A stretch of DNA of 64,000 bases from Corynebacterium gallinarum (GTDB taxonomy: Bacteria; Actinomycetota; Actinomycetes; Mycobacteriales; Mycobacteriaceae): NCBI RefSeq assembly GCF_014837045.1, contig NZ_JACSPR010000001.1, positions 124,001 through 188,000 on the forward strand, in the 5' to 3' direction. The translations under genes were made by a program, and so were the position numbers. Under the pieces are notes generated by a model. That model had not been told where the DNA came from. It ran no database searches and saw nothing but the letters and a program-made list of their open reading frames with translations. How positions within the stretch are numbered: the stretch's first letter is position 1; every line of letters begins with the position of its first letter. Below, one piece after another: positions 9,887-18,279 of this stretch.

Positions 9887-11791
9887 TTAGAAGTCGCTCA
9901 GCTTCTTCTTGGTGAACGGTACCCGGGCTGCATTGAGGATGGCGAGCACATCGATGACCTCCTGGGCGATCGCACCCATCAGCGGGGTCAGCAGGCCGAA
10001 CACCGCCAACACCATGCCGATGAAGGACAGCGCCATGCCACCGATCGCGGTCTGTAGTGCGATCCTTCGCATGCGGGCACCAATATGGATGAGGTTGTCC
10101 AGACGCTCCAGGGAGGAATCCAGGACCACCGCATCAGCGGCTTCCATGGTCACATCCGAACCGGCACCGAAGGCCACACCGACGGTCGCGGTGGCCATCG
10201 CCGGGGCGTCGTTGATGCCGTCACCCAGAAACAGTGTCTTGCCCCGTTTGTTGTGTTCACGGACCAGTTCGAGTTTGCCCTCCGGGCTCACCCCCGCGTG
10301 GACGGTCTTGATGCCGACCTTCTCCGCCAGGTACTCCGCCTCGGAGGCGCGGTCACCGGAGATGATCATGGTCTCGGTGGTGCCGTGTTTCTTGCCCAGG
10401 TGGGCGATGAAATCAGCGGCAGACCTGCGCGGTTCATCACGGAACTGGATGAAGGCGGCGAATTCACCGTCGAGAAGCATCACCGATTCCATTCCCGCCT
10501 GGTCCTGGGGCAGGAAGGAGGAATCCGCCAACGCCTTGCGGCTGGTCAGTTTGACCTCAAGACCGTCGACGACACCGGTCAATCCCTGGCCGGGTTTCTC
10601 AGAGATCGAATCCACCGTGAGTTTGTCTACTCCACGGGCGTCAGCCTCCTCAACAATGGCGGTGGCCAGGGGATGGCGGGAATAGCGCTCCACGGCCGCT
10701 GCCAGCGCCAGGGCATAATCCTCATCGAGGCCGCCGGTGGTCTGGAAGTGGGTAATCACGGGACGTCCGTAGGTGAGGGTTCCCGTCTTGTCGAACATGA
10801 CGGTATCCACCCGGGACACCGCCTCCAGGATGCCCGGATTCTTGATGATAATGCCGCGCCTGGCCGCCAGGTTGATCGCACCGATGATGGCCACCGGGAC
10901 ACCGATCAGCAGCGGACACGGGGTGGCGATGACCACAACGGCAAGGAAGCGGGTCGGATCCCCGGAGATGATCCAGCCGATCGCGCCCATGGTCAGGGCA
11001 AGCACGGTATACCAGGCTCCAAGACGGTCAGCGAGCCGACGCATCTCCGGACGGTTGGTCTCCGCCTCACGCAGCACACCCACGATGCTGGCATAACGGG
11101 AATCCTCCGCCAGGGCCGTCGCCCGGATCACCAGGGCATCATCCGCGTTGATCGCACCCGAGATCACCTGGGACCCTTCAGACTTGCTCACCACATAGGG
11201 CTCACCGGTCAGGAAGGACTCATCCATGGCACCGTGACCGGAGATCACCTCACCGTCCACCGGACACAGCTCATGGGGCAAGACCACCAGTTCATCACCG
11301 ATGCGGACCTCCTCGATGGCAATGTCCGCGGTGGTACCGTCCGGGTTCCTGCGGTGGGCGATCTGCGGGGCACGTCTGGCCAGGGCGTCAAGTGTCGCCG
11401 AGGCCCTCTTGGAGGCCGCCTCCTCCAGTGCCTCACCACCGGAGAGCATGAGCACCACGATGGCGGCCACCAGCCACTCCCCCAGTAACACGGAGGCGAT
11501 GATGGAGACCGCAGCAAGGGTGTCGGCACCGCCACGGGTGGCGATGGCTGATTTGACCACATCAATCCCCAGCGGGATACCGCCACCGATGACGATCACG
11601 ACGAGCGGCCAGGAGGCGGCAAAGCCCTCCAGGCCCACGGCGAAACGCAGAATCAGGAACAGCGCGATGGCCACCAGGGTTGCGGTGGCGATCACGCCGT
11701 CACGGGAGCCGAAGAATTCCCGCATTCTGTTGGGTTGTGTCGGAACGGTGGCGGGAGATTTCACGGCTGGGGTATGCGTCGCGGCGTTCAT
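9887..11791 (-). CDS. Heavy-metal translocating P1B-type ATPase without HMA domain
   Basis: This is a 634-residue membrane pump with about eight hydrophobic segments. The metal-site motif in the sixth helix is TPCPLLIG (about residue 292). The phosphorylation motif DKTGTLT is near residue 333, the TGE loop is LTGEPYVV, and the hinge is [10 protein letters not shown]. There is no N-terminal metal-binding CxxC domain; the first 22 residues are Thr/Pro-rich. The Thr-Pro-Cys-Pro motif differs from the CPC (copper, zinc/cadmium) and SPC (cobalt) classes, so the metal cannot be assigned. No metal-responsive regulator is adjacent. Confidence 0.9.
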   Translation of the reverse strand: MNAATHTPAVKSPATVPTQPNRMREFFGSRDGVIATATLVAIALFLILRFAVGLEGFAASWPLVVIVIGGGIPLGIDVVKSAIATRGGADTLAAVSIIASVLLGEWLVAAIVVLMLSGGEALEEAASKRASATLDALARRAPQIAHRRNPDGTTADIAIEEVRIGDELVVLPHELCPVDGEVISGHGAMDESFLTGEPYVVSKSEGSQVISGAINADDALVIRATALAEDSRYASIVGVLREAETNRPEMRRLADRLGAWYTVLALTMGAIGWIISGDPTRFLAVVVIATPCPLLIGVPVAIIGAINLAARRGIIIKNPGILEAVSRVDTVMFDKTGTLTYGRPVITHFQTTGGLDEDYALALAAAVERYSRHPLATAIVEEADARGVDKLTVDSISEKPGQGLTGVVDGLEVKLTSRKALADSSFLPQDQAGMESVMLLDGEFAAFIQFRDEPRRSAADFIAHLGKKHGTTETMIISGDRASEAEYLAEKVGIKTVHAGVSPEGKLELVREHNKRGKTLFLGDGINDAPAMATATVGVAFGAGSDVTMEAADAVVLDSSLERLDNLIHIGARMRRIALQTAIGGMALSFIGMVLAVFGLLTPLMGAIAQEVIDVLAILNAARVPFTKKKLSDF

Positions 11792-12530
11792 GCCTCCACC
11801 ATAACCAATAAAAAGCTAGTTGACCAGGCAGGATAGGATTCCCTTATGAAGCCTGATGCGGTGTTATCTCACTGTTTCATCTCCGGTGCCACCCGTCACG
11901 CTGTGCGTTCGTGTTTAGCTCAGAAGTGCTCGTCGCGGTGACTGCACGCATGCGTATATCACCGACGGGATACCTGATCCGGTTCTGCTGTAGACCGGTG
12001 TCAGCTCCCGGTCTCGGACACCGGCACAGGCACCGGTACTGGCGAGGGCTGGCGGCAAATTCACCCGGACACGTCGTGGGGTTTTCCACCCCTGCTGTCC
12101 TGTTCCCACCATCATCTACCCCACCCCTCCACCCCTAGAGTTGCATAACGATACTGTCACAGGGATACTTGGCCGAACTCCCGATGGGAAGGCCCAGGCG
12201 GAACCACCGCTTAGCGCGGGTCATCACAAACCCACCCACGGGGGAAGAACTCTGATATCTCAATAATGCGTATGTGACAGCACCCTGATGCAGTCCACCC
12301 GTCCCTGTGGTCATCCCGGGGATGCAGGGGAGGGGGTCAATGCCATACGTAAATCCGTAGATCCTCTATCAGGGGTCCACTGTCACATCATGTCTGAGAT
12401 CCCATCAGAACACTACTGATGCATCCCCGCGGGGATCATCCCCCAAAAAAACAAACAGTATCGCTGCGTTTTTGCAGACCCCTTTTTCCACGCGCAATCC
12501 CCTCACTCCTCACACAGGAAGGACACCGCT
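11792..12530. other. 739-base region without a recognised gene
   Basis: This gap separates the divergent P-type ATPase gene and the small membrane protein at 12531. It contains a possible 31-codon reading frame (11846-11941), a cluster of predicted hairpins (12154-12280), an imperfect hairpin with the 13-base palindrome at 12312-12324, and a 14-base palindrome ATCCCCGCGGGGAT (12423-12436). I see no tRNA or mobile element. The arrangement suggests a long structured 5' leader for the gene at 12531. Confidence 0.5.
12154..12388 (+). ncRNA. Candidate structured leader RNA with two alternative long-range pairings
   Basis: The segment TGTGACAG (12273-12280) can pair with CTGTCACA upstream (12154-12161) or, over nine bases, with CTGTCACAT downstream (12380-12388). 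Both cannot form at once. Inside the first pairing are three hairpins: GGCC/GGCC with an inner TCCC/GGGA stem (12171-12194), GCGG/CCGC (12198-12210) and GGGT/ACCC (12218-12233). A multi-hairpin domain closed by a switchable stem is what a riboswitch or attenuator looks like. It does not match any riboswitch class I can recognise with certainty. It would lie in the leader of the gene at 12531. Confidence 0.35.
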
Positions 12531-12839
12531 ATGTCCACCATGGTGTTCCTTGGCCTCGTCGCCTCAATTGCCCTGCTCGCCGCCTTCGCCCTGCTCAACA
12601 TGGGCAAGCTGACCCCAGATCACTACACGTATCAGATCCTCAATTTCCTCGGGGCCGGTTTCCTGGCCGCCTCCGCAGCCAACCCCATGAATGCCGGTGT
12701 CTTCTGGGCCGAACTGATCTGGGCACTGCTCGGTCTGTACGGCATCATCACCATCTGGAGGAAACGCCGCGCCCAGAAGGCCCTGCCGTCCCCATCAGCT
12801 CCCCCACTGCCCCAGACCCTGCACCCCGTCGCCGCATAG
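12531..12839 (+). CDS. Small membrane protein, CBU_0592-like
   Basis: This 102-residue protein has about three hydrophobic segments (residues 4-22, 38-52 and 62-80) and a basic, Pro-rich tail. The YQILNFLGAGFLAASA centre and the NAGVFWAELIWALLGLYGI end resemble the CBU_0592-like membrane family, whose function is unknown. AGGAAGG lies about 8 bases before the ATG. It is followed after 25 bases by a paralogue in the same direction. A long, structured-looking region precedes it, suggesting regulated expression. Confidence 0.7.
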   Translation: MSTMVFLGLVASIALLAAFALLNMGKLTPDHYTYQILNFLGAGFLAASAANPMNAGVFWAELIWALLGLYGIITIWRKRRAQKALPSPSAPPLPQTLHPVAA

Positions 12840-12864
12840 CGGATTAAGAAATAGAGCGTGAACC

Positions 12865-13185
12865 GTGGAAACCTTAATTTTTTCCCACGAGATCGGCATC
12901 GTCGCCGGTATCTTCCTTGTCGCGGCGTACGGCCTGATGAACTTCGGCATCTTGACCACGAAGTCCCCGTTGTACCAGTCATTGAATATTCTGGGTGCGC
13001 TGGGCTTTGCCTATACCGCACTCTCGCCCTTCAACCCCGGTCTGTTGATCACCGAGCTCGTCTGGATCGGGGTGGCTGTGGGATTTCTATGGAAGATCTT
13101 TTTCGGCAGCAAGGGTGCGGAGACCGTTGTGGATATCAACGTGGCTGACAACAACTCCCCCCAGCACAGCAGCATGGCCAGCTGA
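12865..13185 (+). CDS. Second small membrane protein, CBU_0592-like paralogue
   Basis: This 106-residue protein starts with GTG at 12865 and has three hydrophobic segments. The core YQSLNILGALGFAYTALSPFNPG parallels the upstream protein (YQILNFLGAGFLAASAANPMNAG), so the pair comes from a tandem duplication that has since diverged. The polar tail contains Asn/Ser-rich sequence. The two may form a hetero-oligomer in the cytoplasmic membrane; that is inference. The ribosome binding site is weak, so translation may depend on the gene before it. Confidence 0.7.
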   Translation: METLIFSHEIGIVAGIFLVAAYGLMNFGILTTKSPLYQSLNILGALGFAYTALSPFNPGLLITELVWIGVAVGFLWKIFFGSKGAETVVDINVADNNSPQHSSMAS

Positions 13186-13328
13186 AACCGGATTGAGGGC
13201 AGGTCCGAAAGGTAAATCTGAACGACCACATGTGGGGTGTCAGATTGCACTCACCTTGTTCTCTGGTGAGCGCTCCGGTGGGGAAACCCGCCGATGCCCG
13301 GTGGCGGATGGCTGAAGGGACACAGATA

Positions 13329-13868
13329 TCACTGGCAGGATGCGGAGAAATCAGCTTCGGCGATAGCGACATTGCGGATCAGTTCCTCACCACCCACCCA
13401 CTCATTGATCAACACCTCACCCGGTGCGAGGGCGGCAATCTCACTCATGGTTGCGGAGACCTGCGGGATGGCTTCATCCTTACCCGCCACAGATCGGTCG
13501 GTAATGGTGGATGAGATGATGAGCAGGTCAGGACTTTCTCTGGGTTCCAGGGGTTGTTCCACCCGCCAGGGTGATTCCGGGGTGATCATGTTCACGGTGA
13601 ATCTGCCTTGTTGTGGTTGGTCGGTGACCACGGTTCCCAGGGTGGGGTTAACCTCGCTGCCCTGTAGATGTTCCCGGCCTGCAACTATATTGATCTTGAC
13701 GGCGGAGTAGTCACAGGTGTCGAGGTGGACCAGTAGGTCGCCACGCTCATTGAGGGAAAAAGCGGTATCGCCCCGGACGTCGGCGGTAATGACGTTTCCA
13801 CAGGAGACCAGGCCGGTGGCCAACATGGTCAGCGCGACCACTCCCGCCCGGGCGGAGCGGAGTTTCAT
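13329..13868 (-). CDS. Putative lipoprotein of unknown function
   Basis: This 179-residue protein starts with a signal peptide (basic MKLRSAR, then a hydrophobic stretch) and a lipobox ending at Cys23 (GLVSC|GN). It should therefore be lipid-anchored on the outer face of the membrane; Lgt, encoded at 60046-61029, would attach the lipid. The mature part is mostly beta-like and acidic, with no domain I recognise. It contains a second and a third cysteine (TCDYS and the C-terminal SASCQ), which might form a disulfide. Confidence 0.72.
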   Translation of the reverse strand: MKLRSARAGVVALTMLATGLVSCGNVITADVRGDTAFSLNERGDLLVHLDTCDYSAVKINIVAGREHLQGSEVNPTLGTVVTDQPQQGRFTVNMITPESPWRVEQPLEPRESPDLLIISSTITDRSVAGKDEAIPQVSATMSEIAALAPGEVLINEWVGGEELIRNVAIAEADFSASCQ

Positions 13869-13950
13869 TCCCTCAGCCTAGCAGTATGCGATGACGCTGT
13901 TGGGGGAACGGACGCATGGTGAACTTTGGACAATGATCACCTCATGCAGA

Positions 13951-14322
13951 TCAGTTACCGTGCTGCCACGCGCAGGCAGCGTTCACGCCCGGTTCGGTGG
14001 AACCCTCCAGCGAGGTGCCGTACCAGTAGACACCCTTCGGCAGGTTCTTCACCACCTGTTGGGTGAGGTCCTTCAGGGCAGCATCGGATTCGCCGTTGAG
14101 AACGACGCGGTGGAGGACCTCGTTGATTGGTGGGTATCCCTTGGTCTGGGCGAACTGGGTGACCAGCATGTTGTCCGGCTCGCAGGTCAGGTCAACGGCC
14201 TGGGCATGGATCTCCGTGACCCGGTACCCGGCTTTCTTCAGGCCTTCCGGCATGGTCGCGATGGCCTGGGTGAGTTCCTCGGGTCGGATGAGGATGTTGA
14301 GGTCGGTGGATACGGTGCGCAT
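13951..14322 (-). CDS. Conserved-looking small protein of unknown function
   Basis: This 123-residue protein starts at the ATG at 14322, five bases after AAGGAGG. Longer reading is possible to 14358 but has no ribosome binding site. It is soluble, with no signal peptide, and I recognise no domain. The sequence alternates helices and strands (LNILIRPEELTQAIATMPEG, VVKNLPKGVYWYGTSLEG). It lies 72 bases upstream of the DedA-like gene's end on the same strand. Confidence 0.6.
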   Translation of the reverse strand: MRTVSTDLNILIRPEELTQAIATMPEGLKKAGYRVTEIHAQAVDLTCEPDNMLVTQFAQTKGYPPINEVLHRVVLNGESDAALKDLTQQVVKNLPKGVYWYGTSLEGSTEPGVNAACAWQHGN

Positions 14323-14394
14323 GGCAGCCTCCTTCAGTGGTTGCTCTGTGCTGCCCACGCTACTCCGGGTTCTGCACCTATAACAGGGTCCCTC

Positions 14395-15135
14395 CTACTT
14401 CTTGGCCACCTGTTTGCGCGCCCGGTACACGGCCACGCCCACCAGGGCCAGGGTGATCCACAGCAGGTATTTGTTGATCACATTGACCACATCGAGCACC
14501 TGATCACCGAAGCTGTAGCCCAGCCACATCATCAGTCCGTTGACCACCAGGATGCACACCACATTCCAGGCCAGCATGATGCTGAACCTGATCTTGAGCA
14601 GGCCGGCGACCGCGTTGAGTATGGTGCCCGGCACCGGTCCCGGCAGGTAACCCAGGGGGACCAGGCCGATCACCCACGCGTACATGGTGGAGGATTCCTT
14701 CTCCACGGCAGTGCGGAACATCCGGTGGGCGCGGGGCATGTACTGCAGGGACATCTCAATGAACTCCATGCCCCAACGCCGGCCCATGAGCCAGTAGACG
14801 GGCATGAACTTCACCGCGCCCACCACGGTGCACAGCAGGTAGACCCAGAACACCCCGTTGCCCACCGACGCGTTGGCGCCACCGACCACGGCGCTGGTAT
14901 AACCACCGACCAGCAGGGTGTAGGCCAGCGGGTGGGTGAGCAGCCAGGCGCGCAGGGGGATCATGCAGATGGAGTACACCGCCATGGCCATGAGCAGGAC
15001 GAACAGGACGATGTCCATCTTCTCCGGGTTGGAGAGGAACCTCGGCAGCTCCGGCTCGGGCTTGGTGGCCGGGGCAGGTGTGCCGACAGCTTGCTCATCG
15101 ACGTGTCCTGCGGTGTCATCGGGCTTCTCGGTCAC
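14395..15135 (-). CDS. DedA/SNARE-associated-type membrane protein
   Basis: This 246-residue protein has a polar Pro/Glu-rich N-terminus of about 40 residues, then five to six hydrophobic segments. The central part, with GYLPGPVPGTILNAVAGLLKIRF, resembles the glycine/proline loop of the DedA (VTT) family, which handles lipid carriers or membrane homeostasis. The start is GTG at 15135, about 7 bases after AAGGA. It lies 38 bases downstream of trmD and is probably the last gene of the rpsP-side translation cluster. The family assignment is moderate because the sequence is divergent. Confidence 0.6.
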   Translation of the reverse strand: MTEKPDDTAGHVDEQAVGTPAPATKPEPELPRFLSNPEKMDIVLFVLLMAMAVYSICMIPLRAWLLTHPLAYTLLVGGYTSAVVGGANASVGNGVFWVYLLCTVVGAVKFMPVYWLMGRRWGMEFIEMSLQYMPRAHRMFRTAVEKESSTMYAWVIGLVPLGYLPGPVPGTILNAVAGLLKIRFSIMLAWNVVCILVVNGLMMWLGYSFGDQVLDVVNVINKYLLWITLALVGVAVYRARKQVAKK

Positions 15136-15173
15136 GCATGATCCTTAAATGTGTAGGGGTATCCGGAGTGATG

Positions 15174-16067
15174 TTAGTCCAGTCCGAGTACTTTCCGGTC
15201 TTCGGTGGTGAGATCCACGGCGTCGAGAAGCTCGGGTCGCACCCGCTGGGTGCGCAACAACGCCTGGTCACGCCGCCACCGGTCCACCTTTGCGTGATTG
15301 CCGGAGAACAGCACCTCGGGCACGTCCAGCCCGCGCCAGGTCCGGGGTTTGGTATACGACGGGCCCTCAAGCAGCCCGTCGGAGAAGCTGTCCTCCTCGT
15401 GGGACCGGCGGTTGCCCAGCACGCCGGGGATCAGGCGCACCACGGCCTCGGCGATGACCAGCACCGCCACTTCCCCGCCGATGAGCACATAGTCACCGAT
15501 GGACACCTCGCGCACGCGGTACCGGGTGCGCGCATCGTCGATGACGCGCTGGTCAATGCCCTCATAGCGGCCACATGCGAACACGATGTGGTTCTCATTC
15601 GACCACGCCTGCGCATCGGCCTGCGTGAACGGCTTGCCGGCCGGGGTGGGCACGAGCAGCAGGGGCAGGTCGGCGTCCTCACCCTCATAGGAGTGCTTGT
15701 CGACGCCCGCCAGCTCGTCGTGCCGCGCGACGTTTCTGTGCGGGGTTGCGGACTCCAGTTCCCAGCCCGCGACCTTGCCTGCGGCAACGTCATCCAGGGC
15801 CGGTCCCCACACCTCCGGTTTCATCACCATGCCGGGGCCGCCACCATAGGGGGTGTCATCGACGGCCTTGTGCCCACCGGTGGCCCAGTCACGCAGGTCA
15901 TGGACACCGACCTCGAGGTACCCATCCTCGATGGCCTTGCCCAGCAGCGCGTGGCGCAGCGGATCGAGGTACTCCGGGAAGATGGTCACCACGTCCAGAC
16001 GCAGGTGGCGGTTATCGGTGTTGTCGTTGGCACTAGTCACGGCATTCAATCTACCAATGACCGCCAC
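15174..16067 (-). CDS. trmD: tRNA (guanine-37-N1)-methyltransferase TrmD
   Basis: TrmD methylates G37 beside the anticodon and prevents frameshifting. The protein shows the SPOUT trefoil-knot landmarks: [11 protein letters not shown] at the N-terminus, [11 protein letters not shown], the SAM-binding region [20 protein letters not shown] and LIPGVLGN, then the C-terminal helical domain. The start is uncertain. GTG at 16067 is ten bases after the rimM stop, and a later GTG (16040) or the segment just before RLDVVTIF would fit the usual family length better. It belongs to the rimM-trmD pair. Confidence 0.93.
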   Translation of the reverse strand: MAVIGRLNAVTSANDNTDNRHLRLDVVTIFPEYLDPLRHALLGKAIEDGYLEVGVHDLRDWATGGHKAVDDTPYGGGPGMVMKPEVWGPALDDVAAGKVAGWELESATPHRNVARHDELAGVDKHSYEGEDADLPLLLVPTPAGKPFTQADAQAWSNENHIVFACGRYEGIDQRVIDDARTRYRVREVSIGDYVLIGGEVAVLVIAEAVVRLIPGVLGNRRSHEEDSFSDGLLEGPSYTKPRTWRGLDVPEVLFSGNHAKVDRWRRDQALLRTQRVRPELLDAVDLTTEDRKVLGLD

Positions 16068-16076
16068 AACCCCCGA

Positions 16077-16586
16077 CTAGAGATCCAGCAGGCCGTCCGG
16101 CGGGGTGATCGTGGCGGTCCCGGCCTCCAGATCCACCTCGGGAACAATGGCGTGAACAAACGGAATGAGCACCTCCTTGCCGGCGGTCAGCTCCACCTCG
16201 AGGATCTCACCGGCGGGACCGTGCATCACGCCGGTGACCACACCGATATCCGCACCGTCATGGATGATGCGCAGGCCCTCCAGCTCGTAGTCGTAGAACC
16301 CCTCACTGTCATCCTCCCGTTCCAGGGGTGGCGCGAAGAAGCGGGTACCGCGCAGGGAGTCCGCCGTGGTGCGGTCTGGGATCTCCTCGAACTTGATGAG
16401 CAAGCGTCCCTGGTGGGCGCGGGCGGTGTCGATGGTGAGGGTGTGTTCCCGGCCGGTCTGCCTGCCGTGCAGCACCTCGCCCGGGGCGTAACGGGTATCG
16501 GGATCATCGGTGGTCACCTCGACCACGACCTCACCCTTGATGCCGTGGGACTTGATCACTCTGCCGATCTGCAGCTCTGTCGTCAT
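16077..16586 (-). CDS. rimM: Ribosome maturation factor RimM
   Basis: RimM helps assemble the head of the 30S subunit near protein S19. The 169-residue protein starts at the ATG at 16586 (TTELQIGRVIKSHGIKGEV, the family's typical first strand) and ends with a PRC-barrel domain (YDYELEGLRI, then GEILEV and VLIPFV). The reading frame extends 13 codons further upstream, but that part has no family similarity. It is next to trmD as in most bacteria. Unusually, rpsP is not directly upstream: two cupin genes lie between them in the opposite direction. Confidence 0.92.
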   Translation of the reverse strand: MTTELQIGRVIKSHGIKGEVVVEVTTDDPDTRYAPGEVLHGRQTGREHTLTIDTARAHQGRLLIKFEEIPDRTTADSLRGTRFFAPPLEREDDSEGFYDYELEGLRIIHDGADIGVVTGVMHGPAGEILEVELTAGKEVLIPFVHAIVPEVDLEAGTATITPPDGLLDL

Positions 16587-16698
16587 GGGTAGAAATTCTA
16601 GGCCACCGGGTGCGGGTCGGTGCACACCGCGCCCTTCATATCAGGGACTACGGTGGGAGGTCACCCACCCGGATCAACGTACTGAGGAGACCGAAGAC

Positions 16699-17061
16699 AT
16701 GAACACCGACATCCCGGGCCTGAGCGTGGTTGAGCTCCCCGGCTCCGTGACCACCCCGGACCCCGAGCGCGCACTCCCGGCCACCCGACGCATCCTCAAG
16801 GCCGATGGGGTGGATCTGATCAGTTTCACCTTCTCCCCCGGCCAGGTACTCGGCGAGCACCACGCGGCCCATCCCCTCACCATCCAGTGTCTTGACGGGG
16901 AGGTGGATCTTATCCTGGCGGACACCACGGTGCGCATGAGGCAGGGCACCCTGGTGCACCTCGAGGAGGCGGTAACCCACCATGTGCAGGCCACCCCGGA
17001 TGCCACCGAACCCGCCACTATCCTGGTCACCCTGCTCACGGGACACCGGAAGGTGGATTAG
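16699..17061 (+). CDS. Small cupin protein, first of a tandem pair
   Basis: This 120-residue single-domain cupin starts at the ATG at 16699, about 9 bases after GAGGAG. The cupin strands are visible: SFTFSPGQVLGEHHAAHPLTI, GEVDLILADTTVRMRQGTLVHL and VTHHVQATPD. The histidines could bind a metal, but the glutamate of classical cupin motif 1 is replaced (HHAAHPLTIQ). The substrate is unknown. It is adjacent to a paralogue at 17062 without any gap and is encoded against the direction of the neighbouring rimM and rpsP genes. Confidence 0.78.
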   Translation: MNTDIPGLSVVELPGSVTTPDPERALPATRRILKADGVDLISFTFSPGQVLGEHHAAHPLTIQCLDGEVDLILADTTVRMRQGTLVHLEEAVTHHVQATPDATEPATILVTLLTGHRKVD

Positions 17062-17409
17062 ATGGAGTTCTTCAACATCCTCGAGGCGGCCCCGCCCGCC
17101 CAGCCGGATAAACCACGGCCGGCGGTGAAGAGGATCCTGCAGGGTGATGGTGCCAACCTCATCGTGTTCACCTTCTCCCCCGGCCACTGTCTGCCCGATC
17201 ACCGGGCGGCCCACCCCATCACGGTGTGCTCCCTCAAGGGTGAGATCCTGTTCAGCTACGGTGATGAGACGGTCACCCTGTCCCCCGGTTCCGTCGTGCA
17301 CCTTAAGGAACACATCACCCACCGGGTGGACTATCCGGTTGATGCAGAGGGGGAGGCGGTCATGTTGCTGACCATGCTTACCGGTGAGCGCCACCGGCCA
17401 GGAGATTGA
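17062..17409 (+). CDS. Small cupin protein, second of a tandem pair
   Basis: This 115-residue cupin begins on the base after the stop of the first, so the pair is co-translated. It parallels its neighbour step by step: VFTFSPGHCLPDHRAAHPIT, GEILFSYGDETVTLSPGSVVHLKE and ITHRVDYPVDAEGEAVMLLTMLTG. The two came from a tandem duplication. The histidine spacing is kept but motif 1 again lacks glutamate. Its transcript should end at the strong hairpin at 17429-17464, shared with rpsP. Confidence 0.78.
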   Translation: MEFFNILEAAPPAQPDKPRPAVKRILQGDGANLIVFTFSPGHCLPDHRAAHPITVCSLKGEILFSYGDETVTLSPGSVVHLKEHITHRVDYPVDAEGEAVMLLTMLTGERHRPGD

Positions 17410-17427
17410 ATCGGGGCGTTCGCAAGC

Positions 17428-17464
17428 AAAAAGAACCGCTCCCCCGGAAGGGAACGGTTCTTTT
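17428..17464. terminator. Bidirectional terminator between cupin pair and rpsP
   Basis: AAAAGAACCG (17429-17438) pairs with CGGTTCTTTT (17455-17464), with further pairing of CTCCC and GGGA inside. The hairpin has a T run on both strands, so it can end the cupin transcript from the left and the rpsP transcript from the right. Confidence 0.85.
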
Positions 17465-17478
17465 AAACGAAGGTGGCT

Positions 17479-17985
17479 TTATGCCTCTTCGGAAGCAGCC
17501 TCTTCAGCTGGGGCTTCCTCGGAAGCCTCGGCCTCAGCAGCGGCAGCCTTCTCGGCAGCAGCCTTCTCAGCTGCTTCCTTGGCTTCCTTCTCCTCGCGGG
17601 CCTTCTTCTTCTTTTCGGTGATGGCCTCAGCGGTCGGACCGTTGTTGGCCTCGGAGAGAGCCTGGTTGAACAAGTCGAGCTTGGATGGCTTCTCCTCGGC
17701 GACACGCAGGGTACCCTCGGCACCCTCGATGCCCTTGAACTTCTGCCAGTCACCGGTCACCTTGAGCAGTGCAGCAACAGACTCGGTTGGCTGAGCGCCA
17801 ACGGAGAGCCAGTGCTGGGCGCGCTCGGAGTTGATCTTGATGACGGATGGTTCCTGCTTCGGCTCGTAGATGCCGATGTTCTCGATGACCTTACCGTCGC
17901 GCTTGGTGCGTGCGTCAGCGACGACAACGCGGTAGTGCGGGGTACGGATCTTACCGAGACGCTGGAGCTTGATCTTGACAGCCAT
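17479..17985 (-). CDS. rpsP: 30S ribosomal protein S16 with Ala/Glu-rich tail
   Basis: Residues 1 to about 110 are a standard S16 ([46 protein letters not shown]). The family is usually 80-100 residues, but this protein has 168. The extra C-terminal part is a charged, low-complexity Lys/Glu/Ala stretch likely to be a long helix and then disordered. Such tails are known in actinobacterial S16 proteins. The gene stands apart from rimM-trmD and has its own upstream region (17986-18204) and its own terminator. Confidence 0.95.
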   Translation of the reverse strand: MAVKIKLQRLGKIRTPHYRVVVADARTKRDGKVIENIGIYEPKQEPSVIKINSERAQHWLSVGAQPTESVAALLKVTGDWQKFKGIEGAEGTLRVAEEKPSKLDLFNQALSEANNGPTAEAITEKKKKAREEKEAKEAAEKAAAEKAAAAEAEASEEAPAEEAASEEA

Positions 17986-18265
17986 GTGTGTTCCTCACGT
18001 GGTCACTGGGCAGTACAGACACCCACCTCTTGTTGGTGAGCCGGTTCAACCCTTCTTGTTTAACCTGCGTGTGACGGCACCGGACGACCGGGGTCGTTGG
18101 CGGCATTACGCAGGAAAGTCTTAGGCGCAATCCACACCCATGCGGGTGCAGACAACCTAAACCACCTTAGCGGGTGCACGACAGAAAACTGAAATCCCCG
18201 GTGTGTGGACGTGTGGAACGCTGGCAATCCACCGCTGAATAGGTGCGTTCCTCCCGCTCAGGGAG
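17986..18265. other. Intergenic region between rpsP and the ankyrin gene
   Basis: About 280 bases without a gene, between two divergent genes. The strand toward rpsP should hold a ribosomal-protein promoter, but I cannot place it confidently. A short inverted segment (CACCCATGCGGGTG, 18136-18149) is present. Confidence 0.4.
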
Positions 18266-18271
18266 TAGATT
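18266..18271 (+). promoter_or_regulatory. -10 box for the ankyrin gene, leaderless candidate
   Basis: TAGATT lies 8 bases before the GTG at 18280, and no Shine-Dalgarno sequence is seen. This supports the GTG as the start, in place of longer in-frame starts at 18205. Confidence 0.4.
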
Positions 18272-18279
18272 CTTCTAGT

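Noticed and set aside
12154-12280. ydaO/c-di-AMP riboswitch
   Set aside because: The region looks structured, but I could not match the conserved ydaO elements, so no class is claimed.
15078-16592. 504-codon open frame on the plus strand
   Set aside because: It is antisense to trmD and rimM and has no family features.
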